From assembly GCA_027490345.1 (NCBI GenBank), contig JAIXYF010000466.1, forward strand, positions 1 through 23,873: 23,873 nt of DNA. Reading direction: 5' to 3'. The position numbers were made by a program, and so were the translations under genes. This DNA is from Novosphingobium sp. Its GTDB lineage: Bacteria; Pseudomonadota; Alphaproteobacteria; Sphingomonadales; Sphingomonadaceae. This document shows, in pieces, positions 14,112 through 21,846 of the stretch (position 1 is the first letter of the stretch; each line of letters opens with the position of its first letter). The notes beneath the pieces are model-generated. The model searched no databases. It was not told the origin of the DNA and saw only the letters and a program-made list of their open reading frames with translations.

Positions 14112-15364
14112 GCGGCGCCCCGCACACCTCGAGCGTCGACGCCTCGCAGCGCGCCAGCGGCGGCTATCAGGCCTGGGTGGTCGCGCTGCTCAGCCTCAAT
14201 TTCGGCATCCTGTTCTTCGATCGCAATGCGCTCAATTTCCTCATGCCGTTCGTGCAGCCTGATCTGAAGCTTTCGAACACGCAGGTCGGCATGTTCAGCT
14301 CCGCGCTGTCGCTCACCTGGGCGCTTTCAGGCCTTGCTGTTGGGCGGATTTCGGACAAGCTCGGCTCGCGCAAGCCGGTCGTGGTCGTCGCCACGATTGC
14401 GTTCTGCCTGTGCTCGTTCGCCTCGGGCCTCGCATCCTCGTTCTTCATGCTGCTGGGTGCGCGGCTGCTGATGGGCGCGGCAGAAGGCGGGGTCATGCCC
14501 GTCAGCCATTCGATGATCGTGAGCGAGGTGGCGCCCGAACGGCGCGGCATGGCCATGGGCGTGGCGCAGAACCTCGGCTCCAACCTGCTCGGCTCGGGCC
14601 TTGCGCCGCTGCTGCTGGTGCCGGTGGCGTCGGCCTATGGCTGGCGCGAGGGGTTTTACCTTGCCGCCGCGCCGGGCCTGATCACCGCCGTGCTGATCTG
14701 GTTCACGCTGCGCGAACCGCCCGCCGAAGTGCACGATGAAGCCCAGCCCAAGGTGCCGCTGGCTGAAGCGTTCCGCCACCGCAACGTGGTGCTCTGCGCG
14801 GTGATTTCGGTGCTGCTCGTCTCCTACCTCGTGGTGTGCTGGGCGTTCATGCCGCTCTATCTCACCACGGTGCGCGGCTTCTCGCCCGAAACGATGGGCT
14901 GGCTTATGGCTACGCTGGGGCTTTCCGCAGGGCTTGGCAGCTTCGTGGTGCCCGCGATTTCGGACGCCGTCGGGCGGCGCCCGGTGATGATCGGCTTTGC
15001 CTTTCTCGGCGTCATCCTGCCGCTGGGCGGGCTTTACTACACGGGGTCTGCCTGGGGCCTTGCGGTGATCTTCTTCTTTGGCTGGGGGCTGAACGGCCTG
15101 TTCCCGATGTTCATGGCGACGATCCCGTCAGAATCCGTCGATCCGCGCCTCACCGCCACGCTCACCGGCGTAGTCATGGGCACAGGCGAAGTGCTGGGCG
15201 GTGTGCTCAGCCCGTTCCTTGCCGGGGCGCTGGCCGATGTCTACGGCTTGTCCGCAGCGCTCTGGCTGATGCTCGGGCTGACCATTCTGGCCGGGCTGTG
15301 CGCGCTTGGCCTTGTTGAATCCGCCCCGCGCGTTGTCGCACGCCGCACGCCCGCTCCCGCCTGA
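14108..15364 (+). CDS. MFS transporter, anion:cation-symporter-like
   Basis: A 418-residue, 12-helix major facilitator. 'ILFFDRNALNFLMPFVQPDL' in helix 1 and the following loop is typical of the ACS/aromatic acid:H+ symporter groups. 'GRISDKLGSRKPVVV' is the motif A loop between helices 2 and 3, and 'SDAVGRRPVMIG' is its repeat in the second half. These proteins usually import organic anions, and an aromatic acid or phenol is plausible here. I start it at the GTG at 14108, which forms a GTGA overlap with the VOC stop; an earlier ATG at 14054 would add 18 polar residues inside the VOC gene. The AraC gene starts 43 bases after its end. Confidence 0.85.
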   Translation: MSGAPHTSSVDASQRASGGYQAWVVALLSLNFGILFFDRNALNFLMPFVQPDLKLSNTQVGMFSSALSLTWALSGLAVGRISDKLGSRKPVVVVATIAFCLCSFASGLASSFFMLLGARLLMGAAEGGVMPVSHSMIVSEVAPERRGMAMGVAQNLGSNLLGSGLAPLLLVPVASAYGWREGFYLAAAPGLITAVLIWFTLREPPAEVHDEAQPKVPLAEAFRHRNVVLCAVISVLLVSYLVVCWAFMPLYLTTVRGFSPETMGWLMATLGLSAGLGSFVVPAISDAVGRRPVMIGFAFLGVILPLGGLYYTGSAWGLAVIFFFGWGLNGLFPMFMATIPSESVDPRLTATLTGVVMGTGEVLGGVLSPFLAGALADVYGLSAALWLMLGLTILAGLCALGLVESAPRVVARRTPAPA

Positions 15365-15406
15365 CTTTCCCACCAACTGCCTCTCGCTGCAAAGGACGCG
15401 CCAGCC

Positions 15407-16339
15407 ATGACCGCCGTGCAGAAGTTCGACACCGACGCCGTTGCCCCGCCCGAGCGCCTCGCGTTCTGGAACGCGTTGGTCGACCGCGTCTACAGCGGCA
15501 CCTACGTCAAGAGCGCGAGCGAAGACTTCACCGGTGAAATGTGGACCTGGCAGGTCGGCGATCTGGCCATGATCCGTCCGCGCTCAACTGCCTCGTTTGT
15601 CGGCCGCGATCCCATCTATACCGCAGACGAGCGGCTGATCCTGCATCTGCAGTGCCGCGGCTCCAGCATCCATCGCCAGAGCGGCACAGAAACGGCGCTG
15701 GGTGCGGGCGATTTCATTCTCGCTTCGCCGCATGAAGCCTATGCCATCGACCTTGCCGCCCATGAACTGCTCGTGGTCGAGTTTCCGCGGGCGCCGCTGG
15801 CGGAGCGCTTCCCGGGCCTCGATGATGCCCTGCGCCAGCGGATGAGCGGCGCAACGCCCGGCGCACGCGTGTTCCATGATTTCCTGCTTTCGCTGTGGCG
15901 GCAAAGCCAGCAGGGGCTGGCCGATCCCGATTGGCAGAACGGCGTGAGCCAGGTGTTCTATGATCTGATTGCGCTGGCCATGCGCGGCGCGGCGCGGCCC
16001 GATGCGGCAGCACCTACGGCAGACAGCGCCCTGCGCCGCCGTGTGCTCGGTATGGTCGAGGCGCAGCTGGCCGATCCGGCGCTGCGCACGCTGGGCCTTG
16101 CCGCTGCCTGCAATGCCTCGGTCCGCACGATCCAGAACCTGTTTGCCGGTATGGGCACGACGCCGAGCGCCTATATTCTCGAACGCCGCTTGGCGCGGGC
16201 CGCAGAACGGCTCACGGCCGCGCCCGAGGCGAGCATCACCGAAGTGGCTTTCGAGCTGGGCTTCAACGACAGCGCCTATTTTGCGCGGGCCTTCCGGCAG
16301 CGTTTTGGCGTTTCACCGCGTGAATGGCGGCGCAGGTAG
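15407..16339 (+). CDS. AraC-family transcriptional regulator (FeaR/NphR-like architecture)
   Basis: A 310-residue activator-type protein. Residues about 1-185 match the AraC-binding-like domain found in FeaR/NphR-type regulators ('ERLAFWNALVDRVYSG', 'ERLILHLQCRGSSIHRQSG', 'GDFILASPHEAYAIDL'). The C-terminal double helix-turn-helix covers about 210-310, with 'ITEVAFELGFNDSAYFARAF' followed by 'RQRFGVSPREWRR', the standard AraC signature. AAAGGA precedes the ATG. It lies between the MFS transporter and the TonB receptor, on the same strand, and the 132-base gap downstream holds two inverted repeats that could be its targets. Known relatives respond to aromatic amines or phenols; the effector here is unknown. 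Confidence 0.88.
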   Translation: MTAVQKFDTDAVAPPERLAFWNALVDRVYSGTYVKSASEDFTGEMWTWQVGDLAMIRPRSTASFVGRDPIYTADERLILHLQCRGSSIHRQSGTETALGAGDFILASPHEAYAIDLAAHELLVVEFPRAPLAERFPGLDDALRQRMSGATPGARVFHDFLLSLWRQSQQGLADPDWQNGVSQVFYDLIALAMRGAARPDAAAPTADSALRRRVLGMVEAQLADPALRTLGLAAACNASVRTIQNLFAGMGTTPSAYILERRLARAAERLTAAPEASITEVAFELGFNDSAYFARAFRQRFGVSPREWRRR

Positions 16340-16366
16340 CCAGCAATTGCGTTTCAGTCCTGATCA

Positions 16367-16432
16367 GCTTGCGCTCCAGTGCAAGCGAGAGAGGCCGGAA
16401 CGGTTTAGAAATACGAACGCGCATGTCCGGCC
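16367..16432. promoter_or_regulatory. Two inverted repeats upstream of the TonB-dependent receptor
   Basis: GCTTGC-N8-GCAAGC (16367-16386) is a candidate regulator site. It is followed by GGCCGGA-N26-TCCGGCC (16393-16399 and 16426-16432), whose loop is AT-rich compared with its surroundings and could contain a -10 element or form a leader hairpin. No clear -35/-10 pair can be fixed. These are the only structures seen in the 132-base AraC-TonB gap. Confidence 0.35.
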
Positions 16433-16471
16433 GCCAGGGGGCGAAGCGGGCAGCGAACGAGGGAGAGAAAC

Positions 16472-19039
16472 ATGAGAAGCACATCGGTATCGCTTGCCGT
16501 GCTTGCTGCTGCGCTGGCTACGCCCGCATTGGCGCAGACCGCGCCGCAGGCTCAGGCGGATGCCGCCCCGAGTGGCGGAATCGAGGAAATCGTCGTCACC
16601 GCGCAGAAGCGCTCGGAAAACGTGCAGGACGTGCCGATTTCGATCTCGGCCTTCACCGCCAGCGCCCTTCAGGAGCGCGCGGTCACCAGCGTCGCGTCGC
16701 TGTCGAACATCGCGCCCAACGTTACGCTGGATGCCGGCACGCCCTTCTCGGGTTCGTCCTCGGTGCTTTCGGCCTATATCCGCGGCATCGGCGCCAACGA
16801 TTTCGCCTTTAACATTGATCCGGGCGTCGGCATCTATCTCGACGGCGTGTACCTCGCCCGCTCGGTCGGCGCGAACCAGGAACTGCCGGACGTGGAGCGC
16901 GTCGAAGTGCTCAAGGGCCCGCAGGGCACGCTGTTTGGCCGCAACACCATCGGCGGCGCGATCTCGATCGTGACCCACGACCCGGGCAACGAATTCCGCT
17001 TCCGCGGCGATGTCACGACCGGCAGCTACAAGCTGTTTTCGGTGCGCGGCACGGTCGATGTGCCGCTGACCGACGGCCTGTCTTCGTCGGTCGCCTTCTC
17101 CATGAAGACGCGCGACGGCTATCTGCGCCGTCTGCCGTTCCCGGGTGCGGACAAGTTCGCCTTTGATCCGATCACCAAGTTCAAGGCCGCTGGTTACAAC
17201 AACGTCGGTCTTGGCACCGAAGGTGGTGACAACAACTGGAACCTGCGCGGCAAGCTGCGTTTCAACAACGGCGGACCTTTACGCGCGGTGCTTTCGGGCG
17301 ACTATTCGCGGGTCGATACCTCGCAGATCGCCAACAAGGTCATCTCGGTCTTTGCGCCGGTCTTCGCCTCGACCTACAATTGCGCGATTGCGGGCGTGAT
17401 CGCGGCCCCGGGTGACACCACGACCTGCGGCGGAGGCCCTCCTTCGTTTGCGCTGTTCGGTCGGCGCGGCGGTCTGCGGGGGATCAACGATCTGCCGTCG
17501 ATCTTCGGCGTGAATGCGGATGCCAATCCGGATAACAACCGTCTGCCGTACGACAGCCGGTTCGTCACCAATGACATCGACACCAGCTATGCCAACGGCA
17601 ACAACTATTCCAAGCTGAAGTCGGGCGGCGCTGCGCTGACGCTGGAATACGATATCGGTGATGCAGCCACGATCAAGTCGATCACGGCCTACCGCCAGCT
17701 CCGCTGGAACACCGGCATGGATCTCGACAACTCGCCGCTGACCTTCCTCCACACCAGCTTCACCATGAACCAGAAGCAGTTCAGCCAGGAACTGCAGCTG
17801 GCGGGCAGCGCGCTCGACAAGAAGCTGAACTATGTGGTGGGCGCATACTACTTCACCGAATCGGGCGATCTGCACGATTACGTGACATTCGCCGAAGGTC
17901 TGCTCCAGATCGATGGCCCCAACGATCTCGCCACCAAGAACGTGGCATTCTACGGGCAGGTGGACTACAAGTTCAGCGATCAGTTCGGCATCACGCTGGG
18001 CGGGCGCTACACGCATGAAGACAAGGATTTCGAAGGCTTCCAGTCCGATCGCAACGGCCTGACCTACAAGATCCTGAACTTCCTTGGCGTTCCGGGATGC
18101 GAGAACATCACGACAATCTCGGCCGCATGTCAGGCGGCGGGCGGTTTCCCCAATCCTGGCCAGCCGCTGCGCTATTACATCGCGGGAACGCAGAACAAGA
18201 AGTTCAACAACTTCGCGCCCAAGGTCGGTTTGCAGTACCACCCCAACAATGATGTCATGGTCTATGGCAGCTGGTCGCGCGGGTATAAGACCGGTGGCTG
18301 GACGACGCGTCTGTCGAACCCGCTGCCCTTCGCGCCCGGCTTCGGTCCCGAAGAAGCTGAAACCTTTGAAATTGGTGTGAAGTCCGAACTGCTTGACCGG
18401 CATCTGCAGATCAACGTGGCAGCCTTCACAACCGATTATGCGGGGATCCAGCTCAATTCCCAGAAGGGCATTTCGCCCACCGTGCAGAACACCGGCAACG
18501 CCCGCATCCGCGGTTTCGAAGTCGAGGTTGTGGCGGCGCCGGCACGCGGCCTGACCTTCACTGGTTCGGTCGGTTTCACGGATGCCAAGTATACCGTGAT
18601 CTGCGGCGAAGGCGGTCAGTTCCCGGACTTCTGCGAGGGCAACAATTCGTTCGTCGCGGGCAACCCGGTTCAGGCCGGCGTGTTCAAGGGTGCGCCTCTG
18701 CCCAAGACGCCGAGGTTCAAGTGGAACTTCAGCCCGCGTTACGAGGCGGATCTCGGCAGCCATGGCAGCCTGGTATTCCTGGGCGACATCACGCTGACGA
18801 GCAGCATGTGGAACGACACCGAACGGACCTTCCTGTTGCAGCGTCCGCAGACCACGGTGATCAACGCCAGTGTGACCTACCGCGATCCGAACAACCGTTG
18901 GGAACTGACCGGCGGCGGCACCAACCTGACCAACGAGCGGTTCCTGACCACGGGTCAGGCGCAGCTTGCCGGCGGCCAGATCTACGGCACCTACAGCCGC
19001 CCGGCTGAATGGTATGCGCGGCTTGGCGTGAAGTTCTGA
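16472..19039 (+). CDS. TonB-dependent outer-membrane receptor
   Basis: An 855-residue receptor that takes up a specific large or scarce substrate across the outer membrane with TonB energy. A Sec signal peptide ends after 'ATPALA' (cleavage near residue 21). 'GGIEEIVVTAQKRSENVQDV' follows, a TonB-box/plug start common in sphingomonads. The plug includes 'GVGIYLDGVYLARSVGANQE' and 'VERVEVLKGPQGTLFGRNTI'. The 22-stranded barrel ends with '...AEWYARLGVKF', whose terminal phenylalanine is the outer-membrane sorting signal. GAGGGAGAG is the ribosome site. No extra signalling domain is present, so it is not a FecA-type transducer. It sits in the aromatic gene cluster and is followed by a terminator. 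The likely cargo is an aromatic or lignin/plant-derived compound rather than a siderophore, by context only. Confidence 0.93.
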   Translation: MRSTSVSLAVLAAALATPALAQTAPQAQADAAPSGGIEEIVVTAQKRSENVQDVPISISAFTASALQERAVTSVASLSNIAPNVTLDAGTPFSGSSSVLSAYIRGIGANDFAFNIDPGVGIYLDGVYLARSVGANQELPDVERVEVLKGPQGTLFGRNTIGGAISIVTHDPGNEFRFRGDVTTGSYKLFSVRGTVDVPLTDGLSSSVAFSMKTRDGYLRRLPFPGADKFAFDPITKFKAAGYNNVGLGTEGGDNNWNLRGKLRFNNGGPLRAVLSGDYSRVDTSQIANKVISVFAPVFASTYNCAIAGVIAAPGDTTTCGGGPPSFALFGRRGGLRGINDLPSIFGVNADANPDNNRLPYDSRFVTNDIDTSYANGNNYSKLKSGGAALTLEYDIGDAATIKSITAYRQLRWNTGMDLDNSPLTFLHTSFTMNQKQFSQELQLAGSALDKKLNYVVGAYYFTESGDLHDYVTFAEGLLQIDGPNDLATKNVAFYGQVDYKFSDQFGITLGGRYTHEDKDFEGFQSDRNGLTYKILNFLGVPGCENITTISAACQAAGGFPNPGQPLRYYIAGTQNKKFNNFAPKVGLQYHPNNDVMVYGSWSRGYKTGGWTTRLSNPLPFAPGFGPEEAETFEIGVKSELLDRHLQINVAAFTTDYAGIQLNSQKGISPTVQNTGNARIRGFEVEVVAAPARGLTFTGSVGFTDAKYTVICGEGGQFPDFCEGNNSFVAGNPVQAGVFKGAPLPKTPRFKWNFSPRYEADLGSHGSLVFLGDITLTSSMWNDTERTFLLQRPQTTVINASVTYRDPNNRWELTGGGTNLTNERFLTTGQAQLAGGQIYGTYSRPAEWYARLGVKF

Positions 19040-19048
19040 TCCAATACC

Positions 19049-19079
19049 GGGCGGGTGCTGCAAAGTGCCCGCCCTTTTT
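19049..19079 (+). terminator. Rho-independent terminator after the TonB receptor gene
   Basis: GGGCGGG at 19049-19055 pairs perfectly with CCCGCCC at 19068-19074; the stem can be extended inward through two G-T wobbles and a C-G pair around a small loop. TTTTT follows at 19075-19079. It starts 10 bases after the receptor stop and ends 19 bases before the first cupin ATG, so it may attenuate rather than fully isolate the cupin operon. Confidence 0.85.
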
Positions 19080-19097
19080 CCATCTGGGAGATGATCG

Positions 19098-19631
19098 ATG
19101 CCTGAAACCGCCCATTCCGAATTCTGGAAAGGCATCAAGCCGGTTGAGAAAGTGTTTAGAGAAGGGGCGCTTCCCGAAGTCTATCTTTCCAAGATCGCCG
19201 AGGGCGACGAGCGCTACTGGGTGCCGATCAGCGAGACGGTGAGTTCAAAGCCGGTCTGGATCAGCCCGTCCAAGAACATGTGGGCCGATGTGCTCATGTC
19301 GAAATCGGCGGGGCTGGTGAACCGTCACTATCATCCGCATCCGATCTGGGCCTACACCATCAGCGGCAAGTGGGCTTATCTTGAGCATGACTGGACCGCG
19401 ACGGCGGGCGATTTCGTTTATGAAACGCCGGGCGAGAGCCACACGCTGGTCTGCTATGAACACAAAGACCCGATGAAGGTGTTCTTTGTCGTTTCGGGCC
19501 CGCTGATGTGGCTGGACGATGATGGCAATACTACCGGCCACTTCGATGTGTTTGACTATATCAAGAACGCGCGCGAGCATTACGACCGGGTCGGTATCGG
19601 CGCCGACTATGTCGACACGCTAATTCGCTGA
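19098..19631 (+). CDS. Cupin, 2,4'-dihydroxyacetophenone dioxygenase family (paralogue 1)
   Basis: A 177-residue single-domain cupin. 'RHYHPHPIWAYTISGKWAYL' gives H77 and H79, and 'PGESHTLV' gives H115. These three histidines align with the iron ligands expected for the 2,4'-dihydroxyacetophenone dioxygenase family, which cleaves the aryl ketone C-C bond to an aromatic acid and formate. It is the most divergent of the three tandem copies: a third histidine (H81) stands in the HxHxH stretch, the C-terminus 'ADYVDTLIR' lacks the shared end of the others, and the WVPFGDNA motif is replaced by 'YWVPISETV'. GGGAG precedes the ATG. Its stop overlaps the ribosome site of the next cupin. Family assignment is good; the actual substrate is unknown. 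Confidence 0.78.
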   Translation: MPETAHSEFWKGIKPVEKVFREGALPEVYLSKIAEGDERYWVPISETVSSKPVWISPSKNMWADVLMSKSAGLVNRHYHPHPIWAYTISGKWAYLEHDWTATAGDFVYETPGESHTLVCYEHKDPMKVFFVVSGPLMWLDDDGNTTGHFDVFDYIKNAREHYDRVGIGADYVDTLIR

Positions 19632-19646
19632 AGGAGCGCCTATTCC

Positions 19647-20183
19647 ATGAATGCCATGACCGCACCGCCTTCGAGCAAGAAGGAAATCGTCGATGTCGGG
19701 TTCGCGCACCGCGATCTCGTCGCGCGGCTCAGCCCCGGCGGGCGTTACATCGACGCGCAGACCGACGTCGACAGCCCGTGGGTTCCCTTTGGCGACAACG
19801 CGGCGATCAAGCATCTCGCGTTCGATGTGCGGCAGGGCATTTTCTCCAACATCCTGTGGGTGAAAAGCCCCGGCACTATCGGCACGCACCTGCACCGCGG
19901 CACCATCGTCATGGTCTGCATCGAAGGCAGCGTGCGCTATCTGGAATATGATTGGACTGCATCGCCCGGCGGTCTGATCCTCGAAGTGCCCGGCGAAAGC
20001 CACACGCTCGTGACCGAACATCCCGAAGGCGTGAAGCTGTTCGGGTGGATGCAGGGGCCGATCGAGTTCTTCGACGAGACTGGCGCCCATGTCGAAACCT
20101 CGGACGTGTGGTGGTTCATCAACCACTACGAGACCTATTGCCGAGAAGCGGGCATTCCGATCAATCCCAAGCTCTATCTTTAA
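19647..20183 (+). CDS. Cupin, 2,4'-dihydroxyacetophenone dioxygenase family (paralogue 2)
   Basis: A 178-residue cupin with 'SPWVPFGDNAAIKHLAFDV' (43-61), then 'GTHLHRG' giving H81 and H83, 'IEGSVRYLEYDW' and 'PGESHTLV' giving H119. The predicted iron site of three histidines is intact, and the usual cupin glutamate after HxH is absent, as expected for this family. The end 'HYETYCREAGIPINPKLYL' is nearly shared with the next gene, and both begin with an 'MTAPPS' stretch, showing a tandem duplication. AAGGAG lies 10 bases before the ATG. It would act in the cytoplasm (no signal peptide). It may form a mixed oligomer with its neighbours, since known relatives are oligomeric; that is inference. 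Confidence 0.82.
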   Translation: MNAMTAPPSSKKEIVDVGFAHRDLVARLSPGGRYIDAQTDVDSPWVPFGDNAAIKHLAFDVRQGIFSNILWVKSPGTIGTHLHRGTIVMVCIEGSVRYLEYDWTASPGGLILEVPGESHTLVTEHPEGVKLFGWMQGPIEFFDETGAHVETSDVWWFINHYETYCREAGIPINPKLYL

Positions 20184-20196
20184 GGGACCGCAAGCC

Positions 20197-20730
20197 ATGG
20201 CCACCATGACCGCCCCGCCATCCGGGGCCTACAAGATTGTCGACGTCCCCGAGCTTTATGGCGCGCTGATCAAGTCCAAGGGCGTTGAAGGCACCTATGT
20301 CGGCGCTTCGGAAGCCGAAAGCCCGTGGGTTCCCTTCGGCGACAACGCCGCGATCCGGCACCTGGCATTCGACGTGCGCGACAACGTCTATGTCAACATC
20401 CTGTGGATCAAGGGCCCGGGCGTGATCGGCACGCACAAGCACCGCGGCCGCGTCTGGGCGATCGGGCTCGAAGGCTCGTTCCGCTATCTGGAATACGACT
20501 GGGTCTGCAAGCCGGGCGAGTTCATCACCGAAACGCCGGGCACCGCGCACACGCTCGTGACGGATGATCCGAACGGGATGAAGGCGCTGTTCCACATGCA
20601 GGGCGCCAACGAGTTCTTCGACGAGCATGGCAACCATGTCGAAACGCTTGATGTGTGGTGGTTCATGAACCACTACGAGACCTATTGCCGCGAGAACAAC
20701 ATTCCGATCAACAAGCAGCTCTACCTGTAA
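20197..20730 (+). CDS. Cupin, 2,4'-dihydroxyacetophenone dioxygenase family (paralogue 3)
   Basis: A 177-residue cupin closely related to paralogue 2: 'SPWVPFGDNAAIRHLAFDV' (42-60), 'GTHKHRG' with H80 and H82, 'LEGSFRYLEYDW', 'PGTAHTLV' with H118, and the C-terminus 'HYETYCRENNIPINKQLYL'. All three predicted iron ligands are kept, so it should be active. The ATG at 20197 is used because it follows AAGGGA at the proper distance and aligns with the start of paralogue 2; a frame open further upstream reads through the end of paralogue 2 and is rejected. Its stop overlaps the ribosome site of the Rieske gene, so cupins and Rieske protein are almost certainly one transcript. Confidence 0.82.
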   Translation: MATMTAPPSGAYKIVDVPELYGALIKSKGVEGTYVGASEAESPWVPFGDNAAIRHLAFDVRDNVYVNILWIKGPGVIGTHKHRGRVWAIGLEGSFRYLEYDWVCKPGEFITETPGTAHTLVTDDPNGMKALFHMQGANEFFDEHGNHVETLDVWWFMNHYETYCRENNIPINKQLYL

Positions 20731-20743
20731 GGGAGCCGCTGAG

Positions 20744-21814
20744 ATGAGCGCTGCTGGGGTCCCTAAACTCGGTCTGGAGCCGGCGGGCACGTACTTGCGA
20801 AACTGCTGGTACGTCGCGGGCTGGGCCTCGGATCTGGGTGAAGCGCCGCAGCAGCGGACCTTCCTCGAAGAACCCGTCGCGCTGTTCCGCGATGCTGCGG
20901 GCAAGGCCAACGCGGTTTCGGGCCGCTGTCCGCACCGCTTTGCGCCGCTGGGGCAGGGCAAAGTGGTGGATGGCGCGCTGATGTGCCCCTATCACGGGCT
21001 GCGCTTCGATGGCACCGGGGCCTGCGTCCACAATCCGCACCCCGGCGGCCAGCTCCCCGAAAGCCGGCTTGGTGCTTACCCGCTGGAAGAGCGCCACGCG
21101 CTGTTGTGGATATGGATGGGCGAGGCGAACAAGGCCGATCCGGCGCTGATCCCGGATTTCAGCTGGCTATCCGATCCCAACTGGGAAGCGGTGCGCGGGG
21201 CAAATGTCGCGGAGGGGCATTACGAGCTTTACAGCGACAATATCCTCGATCTGAGTCACGCCAATTTCGTCCACCCCGCGCTGGTTGCGGCGGCCTTCAC
21301 CGAGGGCGACCGCAAATTCTGGCAGGACGGCGAGACGGTCCACGCCGAGTATATCCGGCTGGATGACTATCTCTCCGAAGGGATCGGCGGGATGCTGGGG
21401 CGGATCGGCCAGAAACAGGATTTCTATGGCTGGGTGGTGTGGCACGCCCCCGCCGTGCTTTATTTCGATTTCCGCGCCGGGCCGCCGGGCACGCCGCGCG
21501 AGGCATGCACGCTGCTGCCCTCGCTCCACGCCTTTACGCCTGAAACACCCGATTCCACGCACTATTTCTGGGCCACCGCGCGCGATTTTGCGCTGGGGGA
21601 TGCGGAATTCACCGCCGGGATGCGCGGCGCGTTGGAATTTGCGTTCGAGAAGGAAGACATGCCGCTGATCCGCGATAGCCACCGGTTGATGCGCGGCGCT
21701 GATTTCTGGGATCTGCGCCCGCTGATCCTCCATGGCGACGGCGGCGGGGTGCGCGCCAGGCGGATGCTGCAGCGCCTGATAGACCGCGAACGAGAGCCGC
21801 AAGCCGCCGCATAA
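20744..21814 (+). CDS. Rieske non-haem iron oxygenase, VanA-like oxygenase component
   Basis: A 356-residue aromatic oxygenase. The Rieske [2Fe-2S] ligands are C62 and H64 in 'CPHRFAPLG', and C81 and H84 in 'CPYHGLRF'. The mononuclear iron site shows the D-x2-H-x4-H pattern at D169, H172 and H177 ('DLSHANFVHP'). Length and layout fit single-component oxygenases such as vanillate O-demethylase VanA or dicamba O-demethylase rather than the alpha subunit of naphthalene-type enzymes. It may demethylate or hydroxylate a methoxylated or phenolic intermediate. No ferredoxin or reductase gene is visible in the window, so electrons must come from a partner encoded elsewhere or beyond the right edge. 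AAGGGAG gives the ribosome site, overlapping the cupin 3 stop. Confidence 0.88.
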   Translation: MSAAGVPKLGLEPAGTYLRNCWYVAGWASDLGEAPQQRTFLEEPVALFRDAAGKANAVSGRCPHRFAPLGQGKVVDGALMCPYHGLRFDGTGACVHNPHPGGQLPESRLGAYPLEERHALLWIWMGEANKADPALIPDFSWLSDPNWEAVRGANVAEGHYELYSDNILDLSHANFVHPALVAAAFTEGDRKFWQDGETVHAEYIRLDDYLSEGIGGMLGRIGQKQDFYGWVVWHAPAVLYFDFRAGPPGTPREACTLLPSLHAFTPETPDSTHYFWATARDFALGDAEFTAGMRGALEFAFEKEDMPLIRDSHRLMRGADFWDLRPLILHGDGGGVRARRMLQRLIDREREPQAAA

Positions 21815-21846
21815 GGCGGCTGCGGCAGGAGAGGAAACACGAGAAT

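Noticed and set aside
17279..19138. 619-codon minus-strand frame opposite the TonB receptor
   Set aside because: Third-position GC keeps stops out of this frame; it crosses the terminator and the cupin start and shows no protein family features.
20089..20196. Upstream extension of cupin paralogue 3
   Set aside because: The extra 36 codons lie inside the coding sequence of paralogue 2 in another frame; the ATG at 20197 has a ribosome site and aligns with the paralogue's start.
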